Assembly: GCF_003290185.1 (NCBI RefSeq)
Contig: NZ_QNFY01000006.1
Span: forward strand, 124,001-188,000
Source: Chryseobacterium lathyri
GTDB taxonomy: Bacteria > Bacteroidota > Bacteroidia > Flavobacteriales > Weeksellaceae
DNA: 64,000 nucleotides
Reading direction: 5' to 3'
In this document: positions 46,100 to 54,651 of the stretch, piece after piece
How the letters are laid out: the number at the start of each line of letters is the position of its first letter
Numbering within the stretch: position 1 is the first letter of the stretch
The notes under the pieces: model-generated
What the model was told of the DNA's origin: nothing
The model's input: the letters and a program-made list of their open reading frames with translations, nothing else
Databases searched by the model: none
Position numbers and translations under genes: made by a program

Positions 46100-47061
46100 T
46101 GGAATATATAGTTATAATAATTGTTTTATTTATTGCAATGCTGATTTATTTCAGAATTGCCAATAAATATAGTATTATTGATAAACCCAATCACAGAAGT
46201 GCACACACCCAGGTTACATTAAGAGGAGGAGGAATTATTTTTCCAGTAGCATTTGTTATTTTCTGTCTTTTCAATCTTAATGAAGCCATACAGAATTATT
46301 GGTCCTTCGGGTTAGGACTTTTAGCCATATGTATAATCAGTTTTATTGATGATGTTAAGACTTTATCAAATAAAATCAGACTTTCAGTTCATTTGGCTTC
46401 AGTAGTTTTACTTTTATATTTTACAGATGCTTTTGCCCTGATGCCTTTCTGGGTATGGCCAATATTGTTTGTAATTATAATTGGTACCCTAAATGCTTAT
46501 AATTTTATGGATGGAATAAATGGAATGACAGGCATTTATAGTCTTATAACTCTGAGTTCATTAGCATATATTAATAAGAATATTATCCAGTTTACAGATG
46601 AGAATTTCATATTGTATTCAATTTTAGCGTGTTTTGTCTTTCTCTTTTTTAATTTTAGAAAGAAAGCGAAGTGTTTTGCCGGAGATGTTGGGAGCATGGG
46701 GATTGGCTTTTGGGTAATAGGTCTTATTACGCTTCTTATCATGAGGACAGGGGAATACAAATATATATTGTTACTTTCAATTTACGGGATGGAAGTAGTC
46801 CTTACAATTACTGAAAGAATATTATTAAAAGAGAATATTTTTGAAGCACACAGACGGCACTTATACCAACTTTTGGCCAACGAGAAAAAAGTTTCACACT
46901 TACTAATAAGTTCAGTTTATGCTGTTTGTCAATTGTTAATTAATATATTCTTAATTCATTCACAACTTCCTGTTTGGATCATTATTTTAATTATATTTAT
47001 TCCTGCAGGCGGAATTTATTTAGGGTTAAAATGGAATTTGAAAAAAAAATATAATTTATAG
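46099..47061 (+). CDS. Initiating sugar-phosphate transferase, WbpL/WecA-like
   Basis: This 320-residue membrane protein of the MraY/WecA family links HexNAc-1-phosphate to undecaprenyl phosphate, starting each repeat unit. About ten helices, the D84-D85 pair in FIDDVKTLS, NAYNFMDGINGM (132-143), the AGDVGSMGIGF loop and AHRRHLYQLL are all visible. No WbaP-type enzyme is in the locus, so this should be the initiator. The WbpV-like neighbour suggests QuiNAc or D-FucNAc as first sugar. Confidence 0.9.
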   Translation: MEYIVIIIVLFIAMLIYFRIANKYSIIDKPNHRSAHTQVTLRGGGIIFPVAFVIFCLFNLNEAIQNYWSFGLGLLAICIISFIDDVKTLSNKIRLSVHLASVVLLLYFTDAFALMPFWVWPILFVIIIGTLNAYNFMDGINGMTGIYSLITLSSLAYINKNIIQFTDENFILYSILACFVFLFFNFRKKAKCFAGDVGSMGIGFWVIGLITLLIMRTGEYKYILLLSIYGMEVVLTITERILLKENIFEAHRRHLYQLLANEKKVSHLLISSVYAVCQLLINIFLIHSQLPVWIIILIIFIPAGGIYLGLKWNLKKKYNL

Positions 47062-47070
47062 AAGTATACC

Positions 47071-47616
47071 ATGAAAATAAAAGAAACTCCACTTAAGGAC
47101 TGTTATATTATAGAACCGACTATATTCGAAGATGATAGAGGATATTTTTTTGAAAAATTCAATGAAAAAAAATTTGAAGAGCTTACCGGTTTGAATGGAC
47201 ATTTTGTTCAGGATAACATTTCAAAGTCATTATATGGAGTACTTAGAGGGCTTCACTTGCAGAAAGGAGACCATGCCCAAGCAAAATTAGTTTCCTGTTT
47301 AGAAGGGAAAGTGTGGGATGTTGCGGTTGACCTCAGAGAAGATTCTCCCACTTTTGGTAAATGGTACGGAATAGAGCTTACGGCAGAAAATAAAATACAA
47401 ATGTACGTTCCTCGTGGATTCGGACACGGATTTTCAGTGTTAAGTGAAACTGCAGTTTTTACTTATAAATGTGATAATTTTTATAATAAAGAATCTGAAG
47501 GAAGCGTGAAATTCAATGATCCTGATCTTAACATAGACTGGAAGATTAATGAAAAAGATATGCTACTTTCGGAAAAAGATCTAAATGCACCAAGCTTTAA
47601 AGAGAAAAATTTTTAA
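47071..47616 (+). CDS. rfbC: dTDP-4-dehydrorhamnose 3,5-epimerase, RmlC
   Basis: This 181-residue cupin has the active-site H62 in RGLHLQ, Y132 in AVFTYKCDN and the RGFGHGF loop, all typical of RmlC. It converts dTDP-4-keto-6-deoxyglucose towards L-rhamnose. The partner genes rmlA, rmlB and rmlD are not in the window, so it is either an orphan whose partners are elsewhere or serves another keto-sugar. It is the last gene of the polysaccharide locus. Confidence 0.92.
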   Translation: MKIKETPLKDCYIIEPTIFEDDRGYFFEKFNEKKFEELTGLNGHFVQDNISKSLYGVLRGLHLQKGDHAQAKLVSCLEGKVWDVAVDLREDSPTFGKWYGIELTAENKIQMYVPRGFGHGFSVLSETAVFTYKCDNFYNKESEGSVKFNDPDLNIDWKINEKDMLLSEKDLNAPSFKEKNF

Positions 47617-47627
47617 ATAATATATTG

Positions 47628-47660
47628 ATAACCACTTTCCTAAAGTGGTTATTATTTTTT
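47628..47660 (+). terminator. Terminator of the polysaccharide locus
   Basis: ATAACCACTTT (47628-47638) and AAAGTGGTTAT (47642-47652) form a perfect 11-bp stem with a 3-base loop, followed by TATTTTTT. It ends the run of plus-strand genes that began at 20292. Confidence 0.92.
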
Positions 47661-47683
47661 ACACCTCACTCTTTTATATTTTG

Positions 47684-47691
47684 TATCTTTG
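47684..47691 (+). promoter_or_regulatory. -7 box of rimO
   Basis: TATCTTTG, followed by CA, is a good Bacteroidota -7 box between the locus terminator and the ATG at 47711. It predicts a leader of about 13 bases and argues against any start further upstream. Confidence 0.7.
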
Positions 47692-47710
47692 CACACTCAA
47701 AATCAAAACG

Positions 47711-49012
47711 ATGCGCACAAAATCTGTAGGGAAGAAGAAAATCAATGTGGTTACACTTGGATGCTCCAAGAATGTATATGATTCTGAAGTATTAATGAGT
47801 CAGCTGAAAGCAAATGGAAAGGAAGTGGTTCACGAAGGCCGCGGAGATATTGTAGTAATTAATACATGTGGATTTATTGATAATGCCAAGGAAGAATCAA
47901 TTAATACAATTCTTGATTATGTAGACGCAAAAAACAGAGGTGAAGTCGAAAAAGTTTTTGTTACAGGCTGTCTTTCCGAAAGATACAAACCGGATCTTAT
48001 TAAAGAAATTCCTGATGTAGATCAGTATTTCGGGACAAGAGATTTGCCCATTCTCCTAAAGCACCTTGGTGCAGATTATAAACATGAATTGGTAGGAGAA
48101 AGACTGACAACAACTCCCAAACATTATGCGTACCTCAAGATCTCAGAAGGTTGTGACCGACCTTGTTCTTTCTGTGCGATTCCTTTAATGAGAGGCGGAC
48201 ATATATCCACACCTATCGAAAAATTGGTTTTGGAAACTCAAAAGCTTGCAAAAAAAGGAACAAAAGAGATTATTCTTATTGCGCAGGACCTTACTTATTA
48301 TGGTCTGGACCTTTATAAAAAACGTGCGCTTGGAGAACTTTTAAAAGAGCTTGTAAAAGTTGAGGGGATAGAGTGGATCCGCCTTCATTATGCTTTTCCG
48401 AGTGGTTTCCCAGAAGATGTTCTTGATATTATCCGCGAAGAGCCTAAAGTTTGCAATTACATTGATATCCCTCTTCAGCATATCAATTCTGATCTGTTGA
48501 AATCAATGAAACGTGGAACAACTCATGAAAAAACAAATGCATTATTAGCTAAGTTTAGAGAAAAGGTTCCGGATATGGCTGTTAGAACTACCTTGATTGT
48601 AGGTTACCCGGGAGAAACAGAAGAAAGATTCCAGGAATTGAAAGACTGGGTAAGAGAGCAAAAATTCGACAGGTTGGGTTGCTTCACCTATTCTCATGAA
48701 GAAAATACAGGAGCTTATGTCTTAGAGGATGATATTCCACAGGAAGTGAAAGAAGCAAGAGTAGAAGAGATTATGGAGCTGCAATCACAGATTTCTTGGG
48801 AGAAGAATCAGGAGAAGATCGGAAAAACTTTCAGATGTATATTTGATCGAAAAGAAGGCAATTATTTTATAGGAAGAACAGAATTTGATTCACCTGACGT
48901 AGACAATACTGTTCTGGTTTCGGCCGATGAAACTTACATTTCTATAGGAGAATTTGCTGAAGTGAAAATTACTTCTGCAGAAGAATTTGACTTATATGGG
49001 GAGTTGATTTAA
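47711..49012 (+). CDS. rimO: Ribosomal protein S12 methylthiotransferase RimO
   Basis: This 433-residue radical-SAM enzyme adds a methylthio group to an aspartate of ribosomal protein S12. The N-terminal cluster ligands are C18, C53 and C87, the radical-SAM cysteines C148, C152 and C155 in GCDRPCSFC; a C-terminal TRAM domain follows. ATG 47711 (MRTKSVGKKK) is chosen because longer readings back to 47645 would include the terminator and promoter. Confidence 0.95.
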   Translation: MRTKSVGKKKINVVTLGCSKNVYDSEVLMSQLKANGKEVVHEGRGDIVVINTCGFIDNAKEESINTILDYVDAKNRGEVEKVFVTGCLSERYKPDLIKEIPDVDQYFGTRDLPILLKHLGADYKHELVGERLTTTPKHYAYLKISEGCDRPCSFCAIPLMRGGHISTPIEKLVLETQKLAKKGTKEIILIAQDLTYYGLDLYKKRALGELLKELVKVEGIEWIRLHYAFPSGFPEDVLDIIREEPKVCNYIDIPLQHINSDLLKSMKRGTTHEKTNALLAKFREKVPDMAVRTTLIVGYPGETEERFQELKDWVREQKFDRLGCFTYSHEENTGAYVLEDDIPQEVKEARVEEIMELQSQISWEKNQEKIGKTFRCIFDRKEGNYFIGRTEFDSPDVDNTVLVSADETYISIGEFAEVKITSAEEFDLYGELI

Positions 49013-49362
49013 CAATCTAGTCCTGTTGCAATTATAACAATTGTATGGCTTTCGCAGATAATTGAAAATATTAATAAAATTTAACATAATTAAAGTAGCT
49101 ATTAATTTAATGATTAGGCTGATTTTCAGGTAGTTGGTGTTTTACCTGGTAAAACTCTTTTATTTTTTTTATATAAAATGAATAAATTTGAAAATTATGT
49201 CTTAAATTTGCGCAATAAGCAATGTTTTAAAATCAAATGCTTCAATAAGTTATCTATCTAATAATGTTAAATAGGAACTTTAATGTTTAGCACAAGTTGG
49301 GATGCATGTCCCATTTGCAAATATTGATGGAAAATAATGTAATTTAAAATCTTTAAAAACTT
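49013..49362. other. 350-bp leader region before the VGINT protein gene
   Basis: No gene is seen. Two -7-like boxes TAAATTTG occur at 49183-49190 and 49203-49210; either would leave a leader of about 145-170 bases before the ATG at 49363. The stretch is A+T-rich with no clear hairpin terminator for rimO. Confidence 0.45.
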
Positions 49363-50043
49363 ATGAAAAAATTTTTATTAACAGCGACAATGCTCGTTGG
49401 CCTTTCGGCAGTTTCCAAGGCTCAGACAACGGGTCGTGTAGGTATTAACACAACTACACCAGCCGCAACACTAGACGTAGTAGCTAATACTACTGACAAT
49501 GCTAGACCTGATGCTTTGCTAGTCCCTCGTTTGTCAAGAGCTCAGTTAGCAGCTAAAGACGCAGCATATACGGCTGCTCAGAATGGTGCCCTTACATTTG
49601 TTACCACTTTAGATGGTAGTGCAGCTGGTAAGACAGTAAATGTAATTGGAATTGGCTTCTATTACTATGATGCTCCAAATTCTGTTTGGGTTGCTGTAGG
49701 TGGTGGTGGTTCAACACCTCCAAACTTCCAGATTCAGAAAGGTAGACTTCACTCTTTAAATGCTCCTATTACATGGGCATCGGATGATTATTCTGTCGTT
49801 ACTACTGCTATGGGAGGAACTAGCCAGCTATTATTGCCTGCAGCCACGTCACTGCCATTAAACTCGGTAAGATGTGTATCTGCGAATGGCCCAGGTAACG
49901 TGGGTTGGGATCCTGCAGCGGTTCCAGGTATCACTAGAGGAATGAATAGCATACCATCAACGGTAACTTCAGGTGGATCTTTCTGCTTTATTGTAGTGAG
50001 TAATGCTGGTGTAAATAACTGGGGTATTCTTTCAGGTAGATAA
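49363..50043 (+). CDS. Small secreted protein with N-terminal VGINT-TP motif
   Basis: This 226-residue protein has a signal peptide ending near SKAQ (18-21) and then GRVGINTTTPAATLDVVA, followed by ALLVPRLSRAQL. The same opening is found at 1640 on the other strand. The remainder is Gly-, Ala- and Thr-rich and beta-like (GIGFYYYDAPNSVWVAVGGG). There is no S74 or sorting domain. It is followed 24 bases later by another secreted gene, so the pair is probably cotranscribed. Function unknown; surface or matrix protein is a guess. Confidence 0.7.
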   Translation: MKKFLLTATMLVGLSAVSKAQTTGRVGINTTTPAATLDVVANTTDNARPDALLVPRLSRAQLAAKDAAYTAAQNGALTFVTTLDGSAAGKTVNVIGIGFYYYDAPNSVWVAVGGGGSTPPNFQIQKGRLHSLNAPITWASDDYSVVTTAMGGTSQLLLPAATSLPLNSVRCVSANGPGNVGWDPAAVPGITRGMNSIPSTVTSGGSFCFIVVSNAGVNNWGILSGR

Positions 50044-50067
50044 TAACAATCATTAAATTTTAAACAG

Positions 50068-50769
50068 ATGAAAAAAATCATATTAGCACTGTTTGTATCA
50101 CTAGGTACATTGGCCAGTGCACAGGCTTTATCTAACGGTGTAATTGCAAACACTTTCCCTAATGAAAACATTTTCTTAGATGCCTCTACAAATAACAATG
50201 CTGCAGTAAATGACGGTAAAGGTCTATTGTTTCCTACAACAGATCTAACAGCTTTTACATTTAAAGTAGCTAGTTTAGATGGTATTAACTTCCCTTCTGC
50301 TTATGATGGCATGATAGTTTTTAATATTGGTGTTGGTAACACGCTTACAAATGATGGTGTTGTTTCTACACCAGTAAGCCGTGGTTTCTATTATTTTGAT
50401 AACCCTAATAAAAGTACTGATGTTACCGGAGGTAGATGGCTACCAATAGGAGGAGGTAACGCTAAATTTGACGTAACCGCTGCTGAAACAGCTACAAATA
50501 CATTAGTAGCAAATAAGCAAGTTTACGCTATTAAAGGGACATTTAATGCAACAGGAAGTTCAACAGCTGTAAATATCCCAGCGCCGACGGGTATGACTGC
50601 TTTATATGGTATTACTATTTATAAAGCGGGTACAAACACTGTATATGACAGAAGTTTATACTCTTATACAATTGCAACTACTGCAGGAAATGCAATTACA
50701 GGTTCGCCAAGTATGTCAGTGGTTTATCCTTCTGGAACATATGACTATGTAATAGAATATTTAAAATAA
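50068..50769 (+). CDS. Small secreted protein, partner of the VGINT protein
   Basis: This 233-residue protein has a signal peptide (MKKIILALFVSLGTLASAQ). The mature part has GLLFPTTDLTAFTF, YDGMIVFNIGVGN and SRGFYYFDNPNKSTDVTGGRWLPIGGG, paralleling the GFYYYD...VWVAVGGG segment of the preceding protein, so the two are distant relatives. No known enzyme motif was found. A strong terminator follows. Confidence 0.65.
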   Translation: MKKIILALFVSLGTLASAQALSNGVIANTFPNENIFLDASTNNNAAVNDGKGLLFPTTDLTAFTFKVASLDGINFPSAYDGMIVFNIGVGNTLTNDGVVSTPVSRGFYYFDNPNKSTDVTGGRWLPIGGGNAKFDVTAAETATNTLVANKQVYAIKGTFNATGSSTAVNIPAPTGMTALYGITIYKAGTNTVYDRSLYSYTIATTAGNAITGSPSMSVVYPSGTYDYVIEYLK

Positions 50770-50796
50770 GATAATACTTATATCTAAATATAAATT

Positions 50797-50825
50797 AAAA
50801 CCAATGAGAAATCATTGGTTTTTTG
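50797..50825 (+). terminator. Terminator after the two secreted-protein genes
   Basis: AAAACCAATGA (50797-50807) and TCATTGGTTTT (50812-50822) form a perfect 11-bp stem with loop GAAA, then more T. Confidence 0.9.
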
Positions 50826-51370
50826 TTTTAATATGATGAAGTTTATTAATAAGAAGAATCCTTAATATTCAAAATCTCATTTGGTACTTAATTTGAATAT
50901 GAAGAAGAATGTTTAAAATGAAGATTTTACTAATTATATTTTTTAAACATAGAAATTGATGTTTAATCCATTCTACTGTTAAAACCTTTGTTAAAATAAA
51001 TATAGAGTGATATATGCTGTGCTCTTGTTGACTTCTATTAAGCGCTTCTGTCCATTTGATATCATAAAATTTTTGTTTTTTTAAGTGAGCTGTACTTATA
51101 TTTTAAATTTTCATTGAATATTTAAAATGCTGATTATCAATTATTTGGATAGTTCATATTTTGAATTTTTTTGACAATAAGTTAATTATATTAACTTTTA
51201 GGTTGTTTTTTTAACGTTTTTTAACAATGCTGTCTAAAACCCCTGATAATAGGGACTTACAGCTCTTGTTAACATATAATTTTATTTTCATTAACGGTTT
51301 TTAACATATGGAGTAGGGACTTAACAACATTCCTTATACTTTTGCTCCGTCAAAACCAATAAAATTCAAG
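50826..51370. other. Gene-free A+T-rich region before the rlpA-like gene
   Basis: No gene is seen. Near the 3' end is an imperfect direct duplication: TTAACGTTTTTTAACA (51211-51226) then TAGGGACTTA (51250-51259), and TTAACGGTTTTTAACA (51291-51306) then TAGGGACTTA (51314-51323). The promoter box at 51337 follows. Confidence 0.55.
51337..51344 (+). promoter_or_regulatory. -7 box of the rlpA-like gene
   Basis: TACTTTTG matches TAnnTTTG and predicts a leader of about 20 bases before ATG 51371. It lies just after the duplicated TAGGGACTTA block. Confidence 0.55.
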
Positions 51371-51742
51371 ATGATGAAAAGATTCATTCTCGTAATCATA
51401 ATGATGATTTCAACCTTAGGTGTTTATTCTTTTACAGGTAATACCTTAGATGCGAAGAAAACAAGTTATGCATCGTACTACCACGATAAGTTTAATGGTA
51501 GAAAAACAGCAAGCGGAGAGATTTTTAGTAACTCAAAGTTCACTGCTGCAAACAGAACGCTTCCGTTTGGAACTAATATTAGAGTTACCAATCTGAACAA
51601 TGGAAAACAGGTGATAGTGAAGATCAATGATAGAGGACCTTTCCATGCATCAAGAGCATTAGATATTTCTAAAGCTGCGTTCGATGAAATCGGGGATACC
51701 AATCGTGGTACCATTCCGGTTGAATATGAAATTGTCGACTAA
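51371..51742 (+). CDS. rlpA: RlpA-like double-psi beta-barrel protein
   Basis: This 123-residue exported protein has an N-terminal signal (about 1-22) and one RlpA domain: ASYYHDKFNGRKTASGEIF, then FTAANRTLPFGTNIRVTN, VIVKINDRGPFHASRALDIS and AAFDEIG. RlpA proteins cut naked glycan strands of peptidoglycan; the acidic and His residues of the barrel (DRGPFH) are present. It has no SPOR domain, unlike longer RlpA. Tandem ATG codons at 51371 and 51374 make the exact start uncertain. Confidence 0.88.
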   Translation: MMKRFILVIIMMISTLGVYSFTGNTLDAKKTSYASYYHDKFNGRKTASGEIFSNSKFTAANRTLPFGTNIRVTNLNNGKQVIVKINDRGPFHASRALDISKAAFDEIGDTNRGTIPVEYEIVD

Positions 51743-51761
51743 ATTTATGATTTAAATTTAT

Positions 51762-51790
51762 AAAAGCCAGCTGATTCAGCTGGCTTTTTA
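51762..51790. terminator. Bidirectional terminator between rlpA and xth
   Basis: AAAAGCCAGCTG (51762-51773) and CAGCTGGCTTTT (51777-51788) form a perfect 12-bp stem with a 3-base loop and A/T runs on both sides. It serves two converging genes. Confidence 0.93.
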
Positions 51791-51802
51791 TTTTTAGTCT
51801 TT

Positions 51803-52567
51803 CTATACATTAAATTCCAATAAAGCTGGGCAGTGATCAGAATGTACAGCTTCTTTTAAAATTACTGCTCGTGAGAGCTTATCTTTCAAAGTATAGGTTG
51901 CGAAATTATAATCCAGTCTCCAGCCTTTGTTCTTCGCCCGTGAATTCTGTCTGTAGCTCCACCACGTATAATTGTCAGGCTCATTATTGAAAAAACGGAA
52001 ACTGTCGATCAGTTCACATTCCTCAATAAAACTGGTCATCCATTCTCTTTCCATTGGCAGAAAGCCGGAAACGTTCTTTAAACGGACCGGATCATGAATA
52101 TCAATAGCCTGATGGCATATATTGAAATCGCCGGAAATAATAAGGTTAGGAATCGTTTTTCTCAACTCCTTTATATAAGCCAGGAAATCATGGCAGAACT
52201 GCATTTTGAAATCCAGCCTTTCAATATTGCTGGCAGACGGAACATACACTGAAATGACAGAGTATCCGTCAAAATCTGCACGGATGATCCTGCCTTCATT
52301 ATCATAGCTTTCGATACCACATCCATATTCAATATGATTAGGTTTGATTTTAGACGCAATTCCGACGCCGCTGTAGCCTTTTCTTACGGCAGAATGCCAA
52401 TAGCTGTGATAACCAACTTTTTCGAGACTTTCAATGTCTATCTGATCGTTTCCTGCTTTACTTTCCTGAATACAGACAATATCCGGATCAGCAGTTTTCA
52501 GCCATCCCAAAAAATCCTTAGTAAAGGCAGCCCTGATTCCGTTAACGTTATATGTGATTAACCTCAT
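51803..52567 (-). CDS. xth: Exodeoxyribonuclease III
   Basis: This 254-residue AP endonuclease/3'-exonuclease has N7 in TYNVNG, the metal-binding E35 in IQESK, the SGDFNICH segment (D and N of the active site), WRLDYNFA and the final SDHCP with the catalytic Asp-His. It repairs abasic sites. Length and motif order are typical of the ExoIII branch. The YciI-like gene lies just upstream on the same strand. Confidence 0.95.
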   Translation of the reverse strand: MRLITYNVNGIRAAFTKDFLGWLKTADPDIVCIQESKAGNDQIDIESLEKVGYHSYWHSAVRKGYSGVGIASKIKPNHIEYGCGIESYDNEGRIIRADFDGYSVISVYVPSASNIERLDFKMQFCHDFLAYIKELRKTIPNLIISGDFNICHQAIDIHDPVRLKNVSGFLPMEREWMTSFIEECELIDSFRFFNNEPDNYTWWSYRQNSRAKNKGWRLDYNFATYTLKDKLSRAVILKEAVHSDHCPALLEFNV

Positions 52568-52573
52568 GAGTTT

Positions 52574-52855
52574 TTAATGAAATTTAAAATGTTCGTTATA
52601 TTTTGTTGGAATAAATTCAGTGATATCATAATCTGCTACCTGATGAATATAAAAAGGATCTTCTTTAATGATGTCTTCAATTTCATATTTAGAACCAGCA
52701 TTGGCAAGAATAATTCCTCCCGTTCTCGGTTCTTTCCTTCCGGAAGCAATGAAGTTTCCGGAGGCGTAATGTTTTTCAAGAAAGTTATTGTGTTCCGGGA
52801 TCAACCGTTCCACATTTTCCAGGTCACTTTTGTAGGTCAGCGAGATAATAAACAT
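52574..52855 (-). CDS. YciI-family protein
   Basis: From the ATG at 52855 this is a 93-residue protein (MFIISLTYKSDLENVERL) with NFLEKHYASGNFIASGRKEPRTGG and EDPFYIHQVADYDITEF, the His and Asp positions conserved in the YciI ferredoxin-like fold. The family's role is unknown. An upstream ATG at 52888 would add eleven residues not seen in the family. It is followed 6 bases later by xth. Confidence 0.8.
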   Translation of the reverse strand: MFIISLTYKSDLENVERLIPEHNNFLEKHYASGNFIASGRKEPRTGGIILANAGSKYEIEDIIKEDPFYIHQVADYDITEFIPTKYNEHFKFH

Positions 52856-52907
52856 TGTTTTTTGGCTAAGATATGAACTCTTTAACATTATTAAAAGTGG
52901 TTATAAA

Positions 52908-52939
52908 AGAAGCGGCAAAAATCATTCGATTTTTGCCGC
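52908..52939 (-). terminator. Terminator of porX
   Basis: GCGGCAAAAATC (52912-52923) and GATTTTTGCCGC (52928-52939) form a perfect 12-bp stem with a 4-base loop. On the minus strand it lies 35 bp after the porX stop and is followed by a T-rich stretch. Confidence 0.9.
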
Positions 52940-52974
52940 CTTAAACCCAAAATTTAAATAAACTATGAAAAAAA

Positions 52975-54519
52975 CTACTTGGGTTCTAAAATGCTGATAG
53001 GAATAATACACTCTTCCAATGAAATTCCTCCGTGTTGGTATGTCTCTTTATAGTAATTCACAAAGTGATTGTAATTCTTCGGATAAGCCAGGAAAATATT
53101 GTTTTTTGCAAAAATATATTTCGAACTTAAATTCCCTTTTGGCAGAAACAGTTTTTCAGGGTTGGTAACGGCCCATACATCACTGTCGTCATAGGTTAAG
53201 CTCTTTCCTGTTTTATAACGGATATTGGTTGATGTTTCACGGTCTCCAACTACTTTACTAGGTTTTTTAACGTATACTGTTCCGTGGTCTGTAGTGATCA
53301 CAAGTTTGTATCCACTTTCTGCAGCCGCTTTAATAATCTTCAGCAATGATGAATTCTCAAACCAGTTAAGCGTAAGGGATCTGAATGTTTTATCGTCCCT
53401 GATTAGCTGGTCTACAATATGATTATCTGTTTTAGCGTGAGAAAGAATATCAATAAAGTTGTAAACAATTACCAGAAGGTCATTATTTTTATGTTGGTTG
53501 AAATCATCATAAATCTTTCGCTCAAAATCCGCATTCAAAACTTTAAGATACTTCATAGATTTAGACCCTAAACCAATTCTTTTCATTTGGTCTTCCAGGA
53601 AATCGCGCTCAAACTCATTCTTATTTCCCTCTTCATTATCATTGAACCATTTATCCGGAAAACGCTTCTCAATTTCAGAAGGCATCAGTCCGGCAAAGAA
53701 AGAGTTTCTAGCATACTGAGTGGCTGTAGGAAGAATACTGTAATAATAATCTTCCGATATTTTATTGTAATATTTTGTGAATAATGGTTCAATAACCCTC
53801 CACTGGTCAAAGCGGAGATTATCCACCATAAGAAGAAGAACCTTTTCTTTCTCTACCTCGGGCTTTACTTTTTCTTTAAAAAGAGTATGGCTCATTAATG
53901 GTTTGTCAGGATCCGTAAGCCAACTTTCGTAATTTTTTTCAATGAATTTGGCAAACTGGATATTGGCTTCCTCTTTCTGTGATTGCAGAAGATCGGAGAA
54001 CTCATTATCCGCTACCTTATCAAATTTAATCTCCCAGCTTAGAATCTTCTTATAATATTCTGCCCATTCCTGGTAAGTTCTGATATAAGAAAGTTCCATA
54101 GACAGGTTTCTGAATTCCTGCTGGTACTGGAGAATTGTTTTCTGCTCTACAAGATTATCCTCCTGAAGATTCTTTTTTAACGACAATAAAATCTGGTTAG
54201 GGTTTACCGGCTTTAGTATGTAATCAGCAATCTGAGATCCGATGGCTTCTTCCATGATATGTTCCTCCTCACTTTTTGTTACCATCACAATCTTTAAAGA
54301 ATTATCTTTTTCCTTAATCATGGGAATGGCTTCCAATCCCGAAATGCCGGGCATATTTTCATCAATAAGCGTTAATGCGAATTTCTCTGAATCCATTAGT
54401 TCCAGAGCTTCATTCACGTTGTTAACAGGGGTTACCTGGTAACCTTTTTTTTCTAAAAATACGATATGGGGCTTGAGTAAATCTATTTCATCATCTATCC
54501 ATAATATCTTTTCCGACAT
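52975..54519 (-). CDS. porX: PorX, response regulator with PglZ domain (type IX secretion)
   Basis: This 514-residue protein has an N-terminal receiver domain (acidic pair D9-D10, phosphoacceptor D53 in LIDENMPG, T in MVTKSEE, K103 in YILKPVN). A helical linker follows (about 125-205), then an alkaline-phosphatase-like PglZ domain with LLLMVDNLRFDQWRV, TATQYARNSFFAGLMPSEIEKRFP and ITTDHGTVYV, whose Asp and His residues bind zinc. PorX with PorY controls the type IX secretion system and is a marker of the Bacteroidota. porY is not in the window. It is a single-gene unit with its own terminator. Confidence 0.95.
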   Translation of the reverse strand: MSEKILWIDDEIDLLKPHIVFLEKKGYQVTPVNNVNEALELMDSEKFALTLIDENMPGISGLEAIPMIKEKDNSLKIVMVTKSEEEHIMEEAIGSQIADYILKPVNPNQILLSLKKNLQEDNLVEQKTILQYQQEFRNLSMELSYIRTYQEWAEYYKKILSWEIKFDKVADNEFSDLLQSQKEEANIQFAKFIEKNYESWLTDPDKPLMSHTLFKEKVKPEVEKEKVLLLMVDNLRFDQWRVIEPLFTKYYNKISEDYYYSILPTATQYARNSFFAGLMPSEIEKRFPDKWFNDNEEGNKNEFERDFLEDQMKRIGLGSKSMKYLKVLNADFERKIYDDFNQHKNNDLLVIVYNFIDILSHAKTDNHIVDQLIRDDKTFRSLTLNWFENSSLLKIIKAAAESGYKLVITTDHGTVYVKKPSKVVGDRETSTNIRYKTGKSLTYDDSDVWAVTNPEKLFLPKGNLSSKYIFAKNNIFLAYPKNYNHFVNYYKETYQHGGISLEECIIPISILEPK

Positions 54520-54651
54520 AATTTATTTTTTTACATGGTTATAGCATCAAAATGTTGACCAATCCCTTTTAAATTCTCACAAATTAGAGACAACAAAAGT
54601 TAAATATTAGTTAAATGAAAATCCTGCCATTATTATTGACATTCAATTCAT

